In this document: positions 35,034 to 45,200 of the stretch, piece by piece
Layout of the letters: the number at the start of each line of letters is the position of its first letter
Position numbering within the stretch: position 1 is the first letter of the stretch
Assembly: GCA_049999765.1 (NCBI GenBank)
Contig: JBNGIQ010009485.1
Location: 312,096 to 370,343 of the forward strand
Direction: 5' to 3'
Length of the DNA stretch: 58,248 bases
Source: Phaeoceros laevis
Taxonomy: Eukaryota > Anthocerotophyta > Anthocerotopsida > Notothyladales
The notes under the pieces: generated by a model
Told to the model about the DNA's origin: nothing
The model's database searches: none
Seen by the model: only the letters and a program-made list of their open reading frames with translations
Made by a program: the position numbers and the translations under genes

Positions 35034-35729
35034 TTTACGCCACCTGTTTGTTGTAAATCCGTCAATAATTACCATCAATGGCTCGGTTTCCAAAGGTAGG
35101 AAGACTGATTCGAGGGAGAAATTTTAGGAGCAATCCCTAGCAATATTGAAACAGGCCAGCTTCTCTTCTCAGCGACCACATGTCAACGTGCATGCATTTT
35201 CAGAGCACCGACTTAATGACATGACCCCCCAGAGCAGTGAGCACGGTTTTGTAATAATAATAAAATTATCCTCTACTTGCGGTTGGGTGCCGTGATGCAC
35301 GATGTTCCGGGCGTGCAGCTGGTGGCGGATTGGTCCTATTGAAGCACAGAATCCGGCAGCAGCAACAGCAACACGACGCAAATAGCAATTCCGAGTGAAC
35401 AATCCGGGGAGTAGTCGACTTGGACACGGGAGAACCACCCAACCACTAAACCAGCTTACAATAATGAAGAGATGGTCTGATGAGCCCGGGACAGTGCGTG
35501 ATGTGGCAGCAGAAGAAGTCGCTGTAGACAGCTTTACACCATGACCGCTTCTTAAGGCCAGGCCCCGGACGTTCTCAGCCAGAAGTTGAAGACGAAGCCT
35601 TCTCCGTACGAAAGAACCCCGTCAATCACCTATAAGCCCCCCTCCTTCCTTTTCTTCTCTTCGTCCAGAGCTCAGCCTGGCTTGCAACCCCAAGTCCCGA
35701 GGGATAGTTGTCTAGAAGTAGAGGAAGTC
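35034..35729. other. Intergenic, RAB3GAP1 3' end and PPO upstream
   Basis: Contains the 3' UTR of RAB3GAP1 and the PPO promoter/5' UTR. An in-frame Met upstream of PPO at 35586 would add 48 residues with no signal-peptide character, so it was not chosen. No other gene is seen. Confidence 0.5.
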
Positions 35730-36711
35730 ATGACGAACGAGTGTTTTAGGGCCACACAATTGCTCCTCGTCCGGCACCGCCTTCCCCTTCCGCTCGCGTT
35801 GCTGCTGCTGCTGCTGCTGCTGGGGAGTGGAGTAGGGGAGGAGGGGCGGTCGTGGTGGTGGTGCAAATGGCCGATGCTTGTGGCGTCCGCCATGCCCGCA
35901 GCTCCCGACTGGACCACCTGCGGCCCCGCGAGAGGCCGTCCCCACGTCAACTGCTGCACCTTGCCGGATTTGATGACCCCCGGCGGGCCGCGGGTGTACA
36001 GAGAGTGGAAGGATTACCTCAGGCAAAACCCGCTGCCGCAGCGCACCCGCGTGAGGCCCGCGGCGCACCTGGTGGCGGGCAACAAGACCTATCTGGAGCA
36101 GCTCAACCGCGCCTACCAGCTCATGTCGGATCTCCCGGGCACTGACCCGCGCTCGCATTACCAGCAGATCAACCTGCATTGCATGTACGGGAGCGAGGGC
36201 ATGGAGATGCAGGTAGGGCACCCGCTGCAGGAGTACTCGGTGCACTACACTTGGTTCTTCCTCCCGTTCCACCGAATGTGCGTGAGTGTGTTTCATCCTT
36301 GGAATTTCTTCCTTTCGATTCCAATTCCAATGAATTCCCAATCTGGTGGCGTGGCATCAGGAGTGGAGCTCAAACAAATGGTGAATTGGATCGTTTACAG
36401 GTACACGTTCTTCTACGAGCGCATTCTGGCCAAGCTGGTGGGGGATGACAATTTCGTGCTTCCTTTCTGGAACTGGGACAACCAGCTGCCGCTGCAGCCG
36501 GTGTTGCCCAACGTCATCCCTCCTTTTTACCGCGACCCGGAGCAGTACCCGGCGCTCTACAACACCAACCGCAACCCGAGGCACCTCCCGGGCGAGCCGG
36601 CGCTGCTGGCGGATTTGCACTACCTCAACGTCAAAAACCGCATCTACACAGGTAATCCATGTCTGAATTTAGGTTGTTTGTCGGACATTGCAAGTGGCCA
36701 AGTGGCCTAGG

Positions 36712-36745
<34 letters not shown>

Positions 36746-37485
36746 TGCTTTGATAGAACGACAGGAGGAGAGGACGTTCCAAGCTTGCCAATGGGAGGTA
36801 AAACTCGAAAACCTGATGGGAGGTGGAAATGTTGTGTTTGTAGATGATCCGGATGAGCTGCGGGCGTCCAACAATGCGCGGCTCCATCACTACATCGCCC
36901 GCCGCGACGCCCAGTTCCTGTCCCGCCCCATGCGCGCCGGCGACCCGCTGGTCATCGAGACCGACAATTTTGAGATCAACATCCACGGCGCGGTGCACTA
37001 CTTCATGGGCCACCCCGACAACGAGTTCATGGACATGGGGCTCGTCTATTCCGCGCCCCGCGACCCCATTTTCTGCTCGCACCACGCCAACGTCGACAGA
37101 ATTTGGGCCGTCTGGCAGGTGGGTTCACCAATCTTGTACATGCTTTGCAATGTTCGGGGTTGGAATTTACTGCGGATTGCTCTCCTCACTGAATCCTGAT
37201 TGACTGATTCATGGCTGGCGTTTTTTTGTGGGCGCATATGATCGATGAATCCAGTCGCTCGGGGGAAAGGAGTTCACCGATCCCGACTTCCTTGACGCGG
37301 CCTTCTTCTTCTACGACGAGAACGCGGAGCTGGTGCGCATCACCATTGCCGACACTCTGGACCACCGGCCCATGATGTACGACTGGCAAGAGGTGGAGAA
37401 TCCCTGGATCACCTACGACCCGGATTCCAGCGCCTCGACTCTGTCCTCTTCTTCCAACGTTAACTCCAAGTCTGCGACAGCTTGA
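35730..37485 (+). CDS. PPO: Polyphenol oxidase (tyrosinase/catechol oxidase), short form
   Basis: Type-3 dicopper oxidase that oxidises o-diphenols to quinones. Exons 35730-36277, 36401-36651, 36844-37118 and 37255-37485 join exactly to 434 residues. An N-terminal hydrophobic run (PLALLLLLLLLG, residues 20-32) suggests entry into the secretory pathway rather than thylakoid targeting. The mature N-terminus has CGP...NCC and the family block RVRPAAHLV. CuA ligands are His150 (NLHCMYG), His172 (SVHYTWFF) and His181 (PFHRM). CuB ligands are His314 and His318 (HGAVH) and His347 (SHHANVDRIW). Two oddities are clear. The thioether cysteine of the HCAYC motif is Gly154, and the Trp after PFHR is Met183, at a splice junction. 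The C-terminus stops after a DWL-like segment (FFFYDENAELVRI), so the roughly 150-residue KFDV shielding domain is absent. Intron 2 contains a (GA)n run. Confidence 0.93.
35802..35822 (+). repeat. (CTG)7 microsatellite coding the PPO signal-peptide core
   Basis: Seven CTG codons in a row, after one TTG, encode eight consecutive leucines in the hydrophobic core of the predicted signal peptide. The repeat is in frame, so length changes would add or remove leucines. Confidence 0.85.
36715..36745 (+). repeat. (GA)n microsatellite in PPO intron 2
   Basis: A nearly pure GA run with one GAAAG interruption, inside the intron between PPO exons 2 and 3. Confidence 0.85.
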
Positions 37486-40249
37486 AGAGCTCACTGCTCA
37501 CAGCTAGCTAGCTAGCTCCGAAGACGACGTTTGTGCCATGTGAGCTCACTCACTCATTCACTCGCTCACTTACATGGACAGCAACCTTCCGAGCTAGTGT
37601 GTACAGGAGGTACCGGGGGATACCCAGGAGGAGCCGAGCAAGTGACGGTTTGGAAGTTCTGGAATTGAAAGCGACTGGCCATTCAAGCGGTTACTTGCAC
37701 AGTGGCCAGGCTGATCATGATGCCTCGTTGGCAGAGGATTCGCTGGCCCATCGATATCACCTACCTGGGGACTGTGCAACTGATTGCAGGTGCGTGTGGA
37801 ACGCTTGGAATTTATGCATTGCACAATCGTGCTCACCAACCTTATGCTTTCTCGTTGAGATATCTATAGTACTCCTATCTACTATAGCTAGCTGGCTATC
37901 TGGGATTCATTGCCTAGCCTTGCCTTGTTTTGCCTGGGCCATCCTGCCCATGCCGGAGCAGTTGTCATGTCAGTGTGTGCACACTGCCAGCTACATATTT
38001 AAATTTGTGTTATTGTACAATCGCCGTTCCAGCTGTAGGAAGTGGGGCATTTATTCGTTCACCGCACGATTCAGGTACACCTGGTCGTGTAGGATTCATC
38101 ACCACTGTAAATTTATATCTATTTGGTCTGGGATTTCAAACCAGCTTAATAAAGTTCGTTCCTTCCTCACGCCTCTGTTTGAATCTCATGTATGGAGCAG
38201 CTCACGGCCTGTCTGGAACTAGGTTATAAATCTGTATTCCTCTTCCTCTCATTTATGTGGCAGCGGCCTTGGCAACATCGTGATAACATCATGTTGCTAA
38301 GACCGCAGCAACATCATCTGGGATAACAGCATGTTGGAATCTTGATAGAATTCCAGCACGTTAGATGCATCTGACGTGGACCAGATAAAAGCTTCTGTTT
38401 GCAAGCCTGTGCTTGCTGCTGTACAGAACTGGTGTTGGAACACTCTCGTCTGGGTTGTGTATGTCTGGGTCGTGTTGTTGTCCACAGGACTGTTTTGACC
38501 TCTTGTGCATATTATTCTATTCTATTTTATTCATTCTATTCTAGTCTAGTCTATTATTCTGTTCTATTTTATTCTATTCTAGTCTAGTCTGAGCGTGTTC
38601 GCATCTACCGGTTTGTGGACTAAATTTTGAGCCTTTAGCCCGAAAACCAAACGCCAAACTCAAATATCGTTCGCACTTATGTTGCTATATTTTTGACCTC
38701 ACTCAAACACTCAAACTGTCCTAAACTTTTGCCCTATTTGTTCTGGCCAAAAGTGTGCCACTAAACAAGGCCAAACGTCACCGGTTACCTACCCGACGGA
38801 CTTAATTACTTGCCTAGATACCTGATCCCGGCCGCCATCGCAAGCACCTGGAGGCAAGCAGCCATAGCCACACTGAGCACACGGCCGCCATAGCTACACC
38901 CATGAGCTCATCCGGAGGCGTTGAGGCTAGCACAAGCGATGGGGCGAGCGGGAAGCGCCCGCGAGGTCTTAATTGGAGCTTCTTGTTCTTCCTCATCATC
39001 ATCAGAGGAAGAGTCACTATTAGAAGAGGAGGATGATGAACTCTCATACATCAGAGGTTGACGAGGCCGGCCCTGTAGTAGCTTGTAGAATTCAACAAAA
39101 AGCACCAGAAGCGCCAAGAGTTCAGGCTCCATTGCATGCAAATCATTCAGCAAGCGAACTAGAGATCAAGCACAATCAGCGCTTGATCGAATTGCGCATC
39201 ACACTTGTGAGCGCCGTGATTTCTCCATGAACGTGTGGAGGAACTAACCGTGCAGGTCATTTTTTAAAAATTTGGTATGGCAGAGTGCGAACAAATTTGG
39301 TGAAACCGATCTTTTAGGCCCCACAATCTGGCCCCGTGGTCAAAAACCAAATCTCATATGCGAACGTCCTCTCTATCGACCTTAGTTGCGGCCAACGCGG
39401 AAACGCGGAAACGCGGAAACGTACGTACGTTTCTTGGCGTATCCGTGCGTATAGCTTCAAAGTGGCGTACGTTTCCGGATGGGGTAGACTCCTGTTTATT
39501 GTTTAATATAAGACATGCTACTAAGCCGGGACCGGTGGAACGGGCGTGGGCAGGCTTGGGACTTGGTGGGGCCGGGCTGCAAGGACTGGAGGGTGGTAGG
39601 GCTGGTGGCGTGAGCAGTCTATTCTATGTATCTGATCCAGCCAATGTCTCCAGTGTCATACAATGCCATTGACCGTAGTCTGCAGCACGAGCTGCGTATA
39701 TTTGCATTAGAGTGGAAGCGAGAAGCAGCTGAGTCTCTTTCAATTCGAATGTATTTGTCTGCTACGTCTCTTGTTCATCAGATTTTCATCTTCCGATTTG
39801 TCTTCTTCTCCTGCAAGCCTCTGATGGCCTAAGTGTAGTGTCAATTAACAGCACTTTGCACTTGCCCATGGATGATGGATCCATCAAAAGGTAAGACCTA
39901 TTCCGCTCATTTTGATCATGTTACGTCCATCACAGATTCTCTCATGTTACAAACTTTATTAATATATGCCAATCGGATAGTGCAGAAATCCGCACATTTT
40001 TCTCATGACATGAATATCTATCCTTACCCCCGAGTCCACACCGGATGAGAGACCCAAACGGCGTTAGAGGCAAGTAAAGAATGCAAACGACTCCGGCTCG
40101 CTAATCACATACTGTGTGAAAGCTTTTTAATGAATCTGTATTAAATGGAAACTACGAACCCGGCTAGCGGCTACTTTTATCGTCATGACGTGTTGATGAT
40201 CAGATTGGGTTGCCGAAGCATTAGCAGGGTGGCAGGACAGACTACAGTA
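37486..40249. other. Intergenic between PPO and MPDU1, with DNA transposon
   Basis: No confirmed gene. A 229-residue open frame follows PPO on the plus strand (37533-38222) but matches no family and has erratic composition. A degenerate (TTCTA)n stretch at 38512-38590 leads directly into the Harbinger-like element. From 39375 to 40249 only short frames are present. GCGGAAAC is repeated three times near 39398-39420, next to an ACGTACGTACGT run. Confidence 0.5.
38591..39371. mobile_element. PIF/Harbinger-like non-autonomous DNA transposon
   Basis: The ends are imperfect inverted repeats of about 110 bases. The left starts GAGCGTGTTCGCAT; the reverse complement of the right starts GAGGACGTTCGCAT. 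Both have a second shared block, GTTCGCACT followed by an AT-rich run and TGACCT. The flanks carry a three-base repeat, TCT at 38588-38590 and 39372-39374, as expected for the three-base target-site duplication of PIF/Harbinger. The left end also has the Tourist-like pair GGACTAAA...TTTAGCCCGAAAACCAAAC. The interior (38908-39153, minus) has an open frame with EPELLALLVLFVEFYKLLQG and a Ser/Asp/Glu tract, perhaps a fragment of a Harbinger protein. No transposase core (DDE) is left, so the 781-base element is non-autonomous. Confidence 0.6.
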
Positions 40250-41753
40250 CTAGGTTTCTTTCACTTTGGGCTCTGTGGCTCGAGAAGACTTGTTGCCGTA
40301 AGAGACTATCTGAAGAACGACAATGCCATTGGTGAAGAATCCCAATATGCTCCCCAACACCACTGCAGCATGTCAAGGAGCACTTACAAGCCCAAGTAGA
40401 ATTATCCTAACTTTTCCCAGCAGCCTAGGGTAACGTAAGTCATTTTGCATAAAAGACTCAGCCATAGCTAAAGGATACTGCTGAAAGGAGCACCTTCTTG
40501 AATGCTGGTGAAAAGCCGCACTGTGTTGTAAGAATGCACAGTGTCAGAAATAGCAACGGAAAAATACTTTCAGCATGCGCAGAACCAACTTGAGCATTTG
40601 CAACAAACAACATATGCACCAAACAGCACCGGTCCGAGATATCGAACCCACCGACACAACCAGCGAAGCTCATAAAGTTGGTAGAGAAACTGAGCTGTCC
40701 AGTGCTCTTGTTCTGCATATGTTTCCAGGGAGACTCAGTTTCACAGAAGACGTCTCAAAGAAAGACGTCTCATACAGGGTAGAGTAGGTGACGCATTGGA
40801 GGGCTGCTTGCCTGGAAATTAGATAATATTTGAGGTATCCTGGACGAGAAGAAAACGGCATGCTGGCAAGCCTGTTTCAATCAACACAATAATCATAACA
40901 AGGTACGTCAACACCATGTCACAAACATGCTGCATCTCAAAAATCAATAATAGTATTGACGGGAGTTGGACTACTGACATATAAGGTTTCATATGTTACT
41001 GGGTCGAATCTGCCAGCCAAGAGCGAGGGTGTAACTGCACAATATCTGATCATTCGTCAAGGGCTTACAAGCGTGTCAGTCAGTTTTCTCCACTCCAACA
41101 AGCGTGCGAAAGTTACAAGCTCCACAAAGTAAGGTGGGCACCACCAAAACTACGAGGAAGGAACAGCAAAAGAGGGATACAGTGCACATTTGATCCACAC
41201 CACACGCCCGAGTGATGGAGAGTAGCTATAGATGAGGGATATCAGAACCAATGCTGCACAAAGTGGTACTGTATGTCAGAATCAGACACAACCTTGGCGG
41301 GACGCTGCTTGCAAGAGTAGTGAAAAAAAGATACACCTTGCAGAAGAAGGAAGACAAGTTCTCCGTAAGCCGAAAACGGCAGTTGCTTGAATATGCAGTA
41401 GGCCAATGCTATTGTGAAACCAACCACCTCCAACTCAAACGACGACACACTCAATCCTTTGATACTCTTGTTTCTCAAGATGATAAGAATCTGCGCAACA
41501 TAAATGTTTCGTAAGGGGATGAAAACATAACAACAAACCCCACGCCCCTGAGCCAGCTTTGGAGTGCAAAACCTAGGTTAGGGTAGATGACGAGGAGTAC
41601 CTGAGGGAGCTTGACAATTGTGGACGCTGCGATAATGGCGTAGCCAAGAACTTTAGAGAATACGGGCAAGAAGCAATCCTTCTCAGGGAACCGCGAATCA
41701 GAAAGTGCATCGACCACGCACGCCAAACCCAAGGAATTTGCTACACTTGCCAT
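40250..41753 (-). CDS. MPDU1: MPDU1 homologue, mannose-P-dolichol utilization protein
   Basis: ER membrane PQ-loop protein needed for use of dolichol-phosphate mannose and glucose as sugar donors in N-glycan and GPI assembly. Eight exons on the minus strand could be followed: VLGYAIIAASTIVKLPQ (first PQ loop), NKSIKGLSVSSFELEVVG, PFSAYGELVFLLLQ, ISLIYSYSPSLGRVVWIK, TPSLLAGRFDPVTYETLY, CQHAVFFSSRIPQIL (second PQ loop), NKSTGQLSFSTNFMSFAG, VRLFTSIQEGAPFS, and finally SILGFFTNGIVVLQI ending KVKET. Order and content match plant MPDU1 (about 240 residues). The intron after SNFQ starts with GC (GC-AG type, from 40811). Start MASVANSLGL at 41753 was preferred; a Met three codons upstream (41762) is equally possible. 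The PPR gene lies 505 bases upstream on the same strand. Confidence 0.92.
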
Positions 41754-42258
41754 TACTAACAACCACCTGGAGCTCCGACACCGCCTACCAGCTCAACGCC
41801 TCCCAGCACAGCCGCAATATGGTACGTTGTAAAGGCATTGAAGTTAAGAAGCCCCCAGCTTGGCTGGCCTGGAGGAACCAAACAATGAGAGCTCACCAGG
41901 CAGACAGTGGGCCACGGAGCCAAGTGGCACGGGCGGACAGCGCAACTCCTGCTGCTAGACTAGACAAGCGCGTCTGCCCAGACTAGCTTGCCTGTATTTA
42001 CAATGAGATTCTGCTCCGTCCGTCGCGCGAGTATTCAAAGGCGACGAACGGACACGTGTCGATGTAACAGCGGGGGCAAGCCGAGAGGCTTTTACACGCC
42101 CCTCAAGCATGGACATGTGTTAGACCATGGCTGGAAGACGGTTAGCTATCCTTAGGTGCCGGGTCTCGCCTCGGGTGTACATTCACCCGACATTTATCTA
42201 TCTATCTAAGCAACTCATGCTGAAATCTAGTCTAGCCCCAGGGGTGGTTAGCCATCTC
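41754..42258. other. Intergenic between MPDU1 and the PPR gene
   Basis: MPDU1 promoter/5' UTR plus the PPR 3' UTR. A short ATCT repeat lies at 42195-42208. No further gene is seen. Confidence 0.5.
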
Positions 42259-45200
42259 TCACGGTCTGCCCCCGCAACGACAGGACCCATCCACGAATCG
42301 GTGGACACGGTGTGCATCCCTTACAACTATCTCTCTCTTTTCAATTCTTGACATGACTTCAGTAGAACTGTGGCAGTCGCCACACATGCGCATATTCTTG
42401 GTGACGAGCAGAGGTGTCCCATCTGGAGTGTTCAGAAGGCCATACGCCAAAGCTAACTTTTCAGCATGTCCACAAAGTTCGTCTTCCTTCTGCTTGTCAG
42501 ATACTTGCTTCAGCACCAACTCCGTGTGCGGCACATGTCCCCCCTCCTTCAGCCGAGTATTCATACCCCGCACCTTGGAGGAGATGGCCCCTCCGTCCTC
42601 ACCCACAACAAATGTGTGTACATGCCTATCCAACTCAATGCCTGCCAATGCAGGTGTCTTGCTTGCTCCAGCGAACTTTCTCAACTTCTCTATCCTCTCT
42701 ACATCAGACCATCTACCAGCATCTGCATAAATCTTTCCCATGAGAACATAAGCAGCAGCATTCTGAGGATCTGATCTTAGAAGACTATGGAAACATCGAA
42801 TTCCCCGCTCTATATCGCCGTGACTTCTGGAGGCATTCAGCATAGACATCAACCCAACATCATTACTCTTAAACGACAGCAACATTTTCTCTGCCTCATC
42901 TAGATAGCCTGCCCGCCCCAGGAGATCAACCATGCAGGTGTAATGCTCAGTTGTAGGTGTGATACCTTGCTCTTCCACCATGGCCTTGAAGAACTGCCGA
43001 CCCTCCTTCACAAGGCCCTCGTGACTGCATGCTACGAGCAGGCAAGTAAAAGTAGTCTCGTTAGCCTGGACACCATCCAGAATCATCTCCTTAAAACACT
43101 CTATCGCCTTGTGGCCTTCGTTACTTTGGCCAAAAGAATCTATCATAACGGTCCACGTGACTACATCCTTTGTGGGCAAACTGTCAAAGACCCTGCGGGC
43201 ATCTTCCAACCTGCCACACTTGGCATACATATCAACCAGGCAGGTGCCAACCACGGTGTTCGCTTCCAGCCCTCTTTGCACAATTTGTGAATGGAGCTGC
43301 TTGCCCTGTTGCAGAGCAGCAGCACTAGCACATGCTTTCAGGAGGCAGGAATATGTCACATGGTCAGCTAGGATCGCGTCTTCTGGCTCCATTCTTGCAT
43401 ACAGATCAAGGGCTTCCTGATTGAGCCCGTGCTCAACATAGCCAGCTATCATGGCGTTCCATGTTATCAAGTCCTTCGCAGCCAGACTGTCAAAAATCCT
43501 GTGTGCCTCTTCCAACATGCCGCACTTAGCATATCCAGTTATCATGGCATTACATGTCACTATGTCCCTTGTGGCCAAGCTGTCAAAAACCTTGCGTGCA
43601 TCTTCTAGCCTGCTACATTTTGCATACATGTTAACCAGGCTGTTGCCGACAAAGATGTCTGCTTCCAGTCCTCTTTGCAGTATTTGCGAATGAAGTCGCT
43701 TGGCCTGTTGCAAAGCACCAACAGTTGCACATGCCTTCAGAAGGCAAGTGTACGTGAAAGAATTAGCTAGAATCAAACCTTCCTGCTCCATTATGTCATA
43801 CAGAGCAAGGGCACGGTCAACAAAGCCATGGTCAGCGTATCCAGCAATCATCTTTGTCCATGTAACCACATCCCTTGTGGACAAACTTTCAAAAACCTTC
43901 TGTGCATCTTCTAACTTACCACATTTCACATACATATCCACCAAACAGGTGCCCACCACACTGTCACCTTCCAACCCCCTTTCTAAAATCTGTGAATGAA
44001 TCTGCTTTCCCTGATGTAAAGCTCCAACCTGTGAGCATGCCTTCAGCAAGCAAGCGAAAGTGACGGGATTAGCCAGCAGCTCGCCTTCCAACACCATTTG
44101 CTCATAAAGAGAAAGGGCTTCCTGACTTAGCTCATGCTCAGTATAGCCAGCTATCATGGCATTCCATGTCACCACATCCCTCGTGGCCAAACTGTCAAAA
44201 AGCCTCCGTGCATCTTTCAGTCTGCCAGATTTGGTATATCCACTTATCATTGTATTGCATGTCACCATGTTAGTTGTGACCAAAGTATCGAACACCCTGC
44301 GTGCATCGTCTAACTTGCCGCATTTCGCATACATGTCCACCAGGCTGTTGCCCACAAATATGTCTGTTTCCAGTCCTCTTTTCAGAATCTGTGAATGAAG
44401 CTGCTTGCCCTCGTTTAAAGCACCAACAGTTGCGCATGCTTTCAGAAGGCAAGCATAAGTGAAAGAATTAGCCAAAATCATACCACCCGTCTCCATTTTC
44501 TTATAAACAGCAAGGGATTCTTGACCTTGCCCATGGTCAGCATATCCAGCAATTATTGCCGTCCACGTCACTACATCCTTTGTTGGCAAACCGTCAAACA
44601 CCTTACGCGCATCTTCTAACCGGCCACACTTTGCGTACATGTCAATCAGGCAGGTGCCAAGCACTGTATCAGCTCCTAGTCCCCTTTCTACAATCTGCGA
44701 ATGGAGCTGCCTTCCCTGTTGTAAAGCTCCAACCCTTGAGCAGGCCTTCAGTAAGGAAGCAAATGTAAAAGGGTTAGGCAGGACATCTCCTTCCAACTCC
44801 ATTTTCTCAAGAAGATCAAGGGCTTCTTGAACCTGTTCATGCTCAACATATCCAGCTATCATGACATTCCACGACACTACATTCCTTAAAGTTAGACTGT
44901 TAAAAAGCATGTGTGCATCTTTCAACCTGCCGCCTTTGACATATCCAGTTATCATAGTATTGCATGTCACCACGTCCTTCGTAGCCAGACTGTCAAAAAC
45001 CTTGCGTGCATCTTGCAGCCTGCCACCTGTTGCATACATGTCAACCAGGCTGTTGCCCACCACTATGTCTGTATCCCATCCTCTTTCCAAAATCTGCGAA
45101 TGAAGTTTCTTGCCCTGTTCCATATCACCTACAGTTGCACATACCTTCAAGAGGCAAGCAAACGTAACACTGTCAGCTAGAACCACACCTTCCTGCTCCA

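Noticed and set aside
35586-35729. Upstream in-frame start for PPO
   Set aside because: It would place 48 hydrophilic residues before the signal peptide; the Met at 35730 directly precedes the hydrophobic core.
37533-38222. 229-residue frame after PPO considered as the missing KFDV domain or a new gene
   Set aside because: The translation has no KFDV or other recognisable motif and no splice link in frame to PPO exon 4, which ends in a clear stop at 37483-37485.
41020-41160. Alternative exons in MPDU1 reading PPYFVELVTFARLLEW
   Set aside because: The frame using the VLISLIYSYSPSLGRVVWIK exon matches the family and joins in phase, while this one does not.
43027-45141. Regular repeats in the PPR gene checked as a CRISPR-like array
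   Set aside because: The repeats are coding, 705 bases long and divergent, in a eukaryotic gene.
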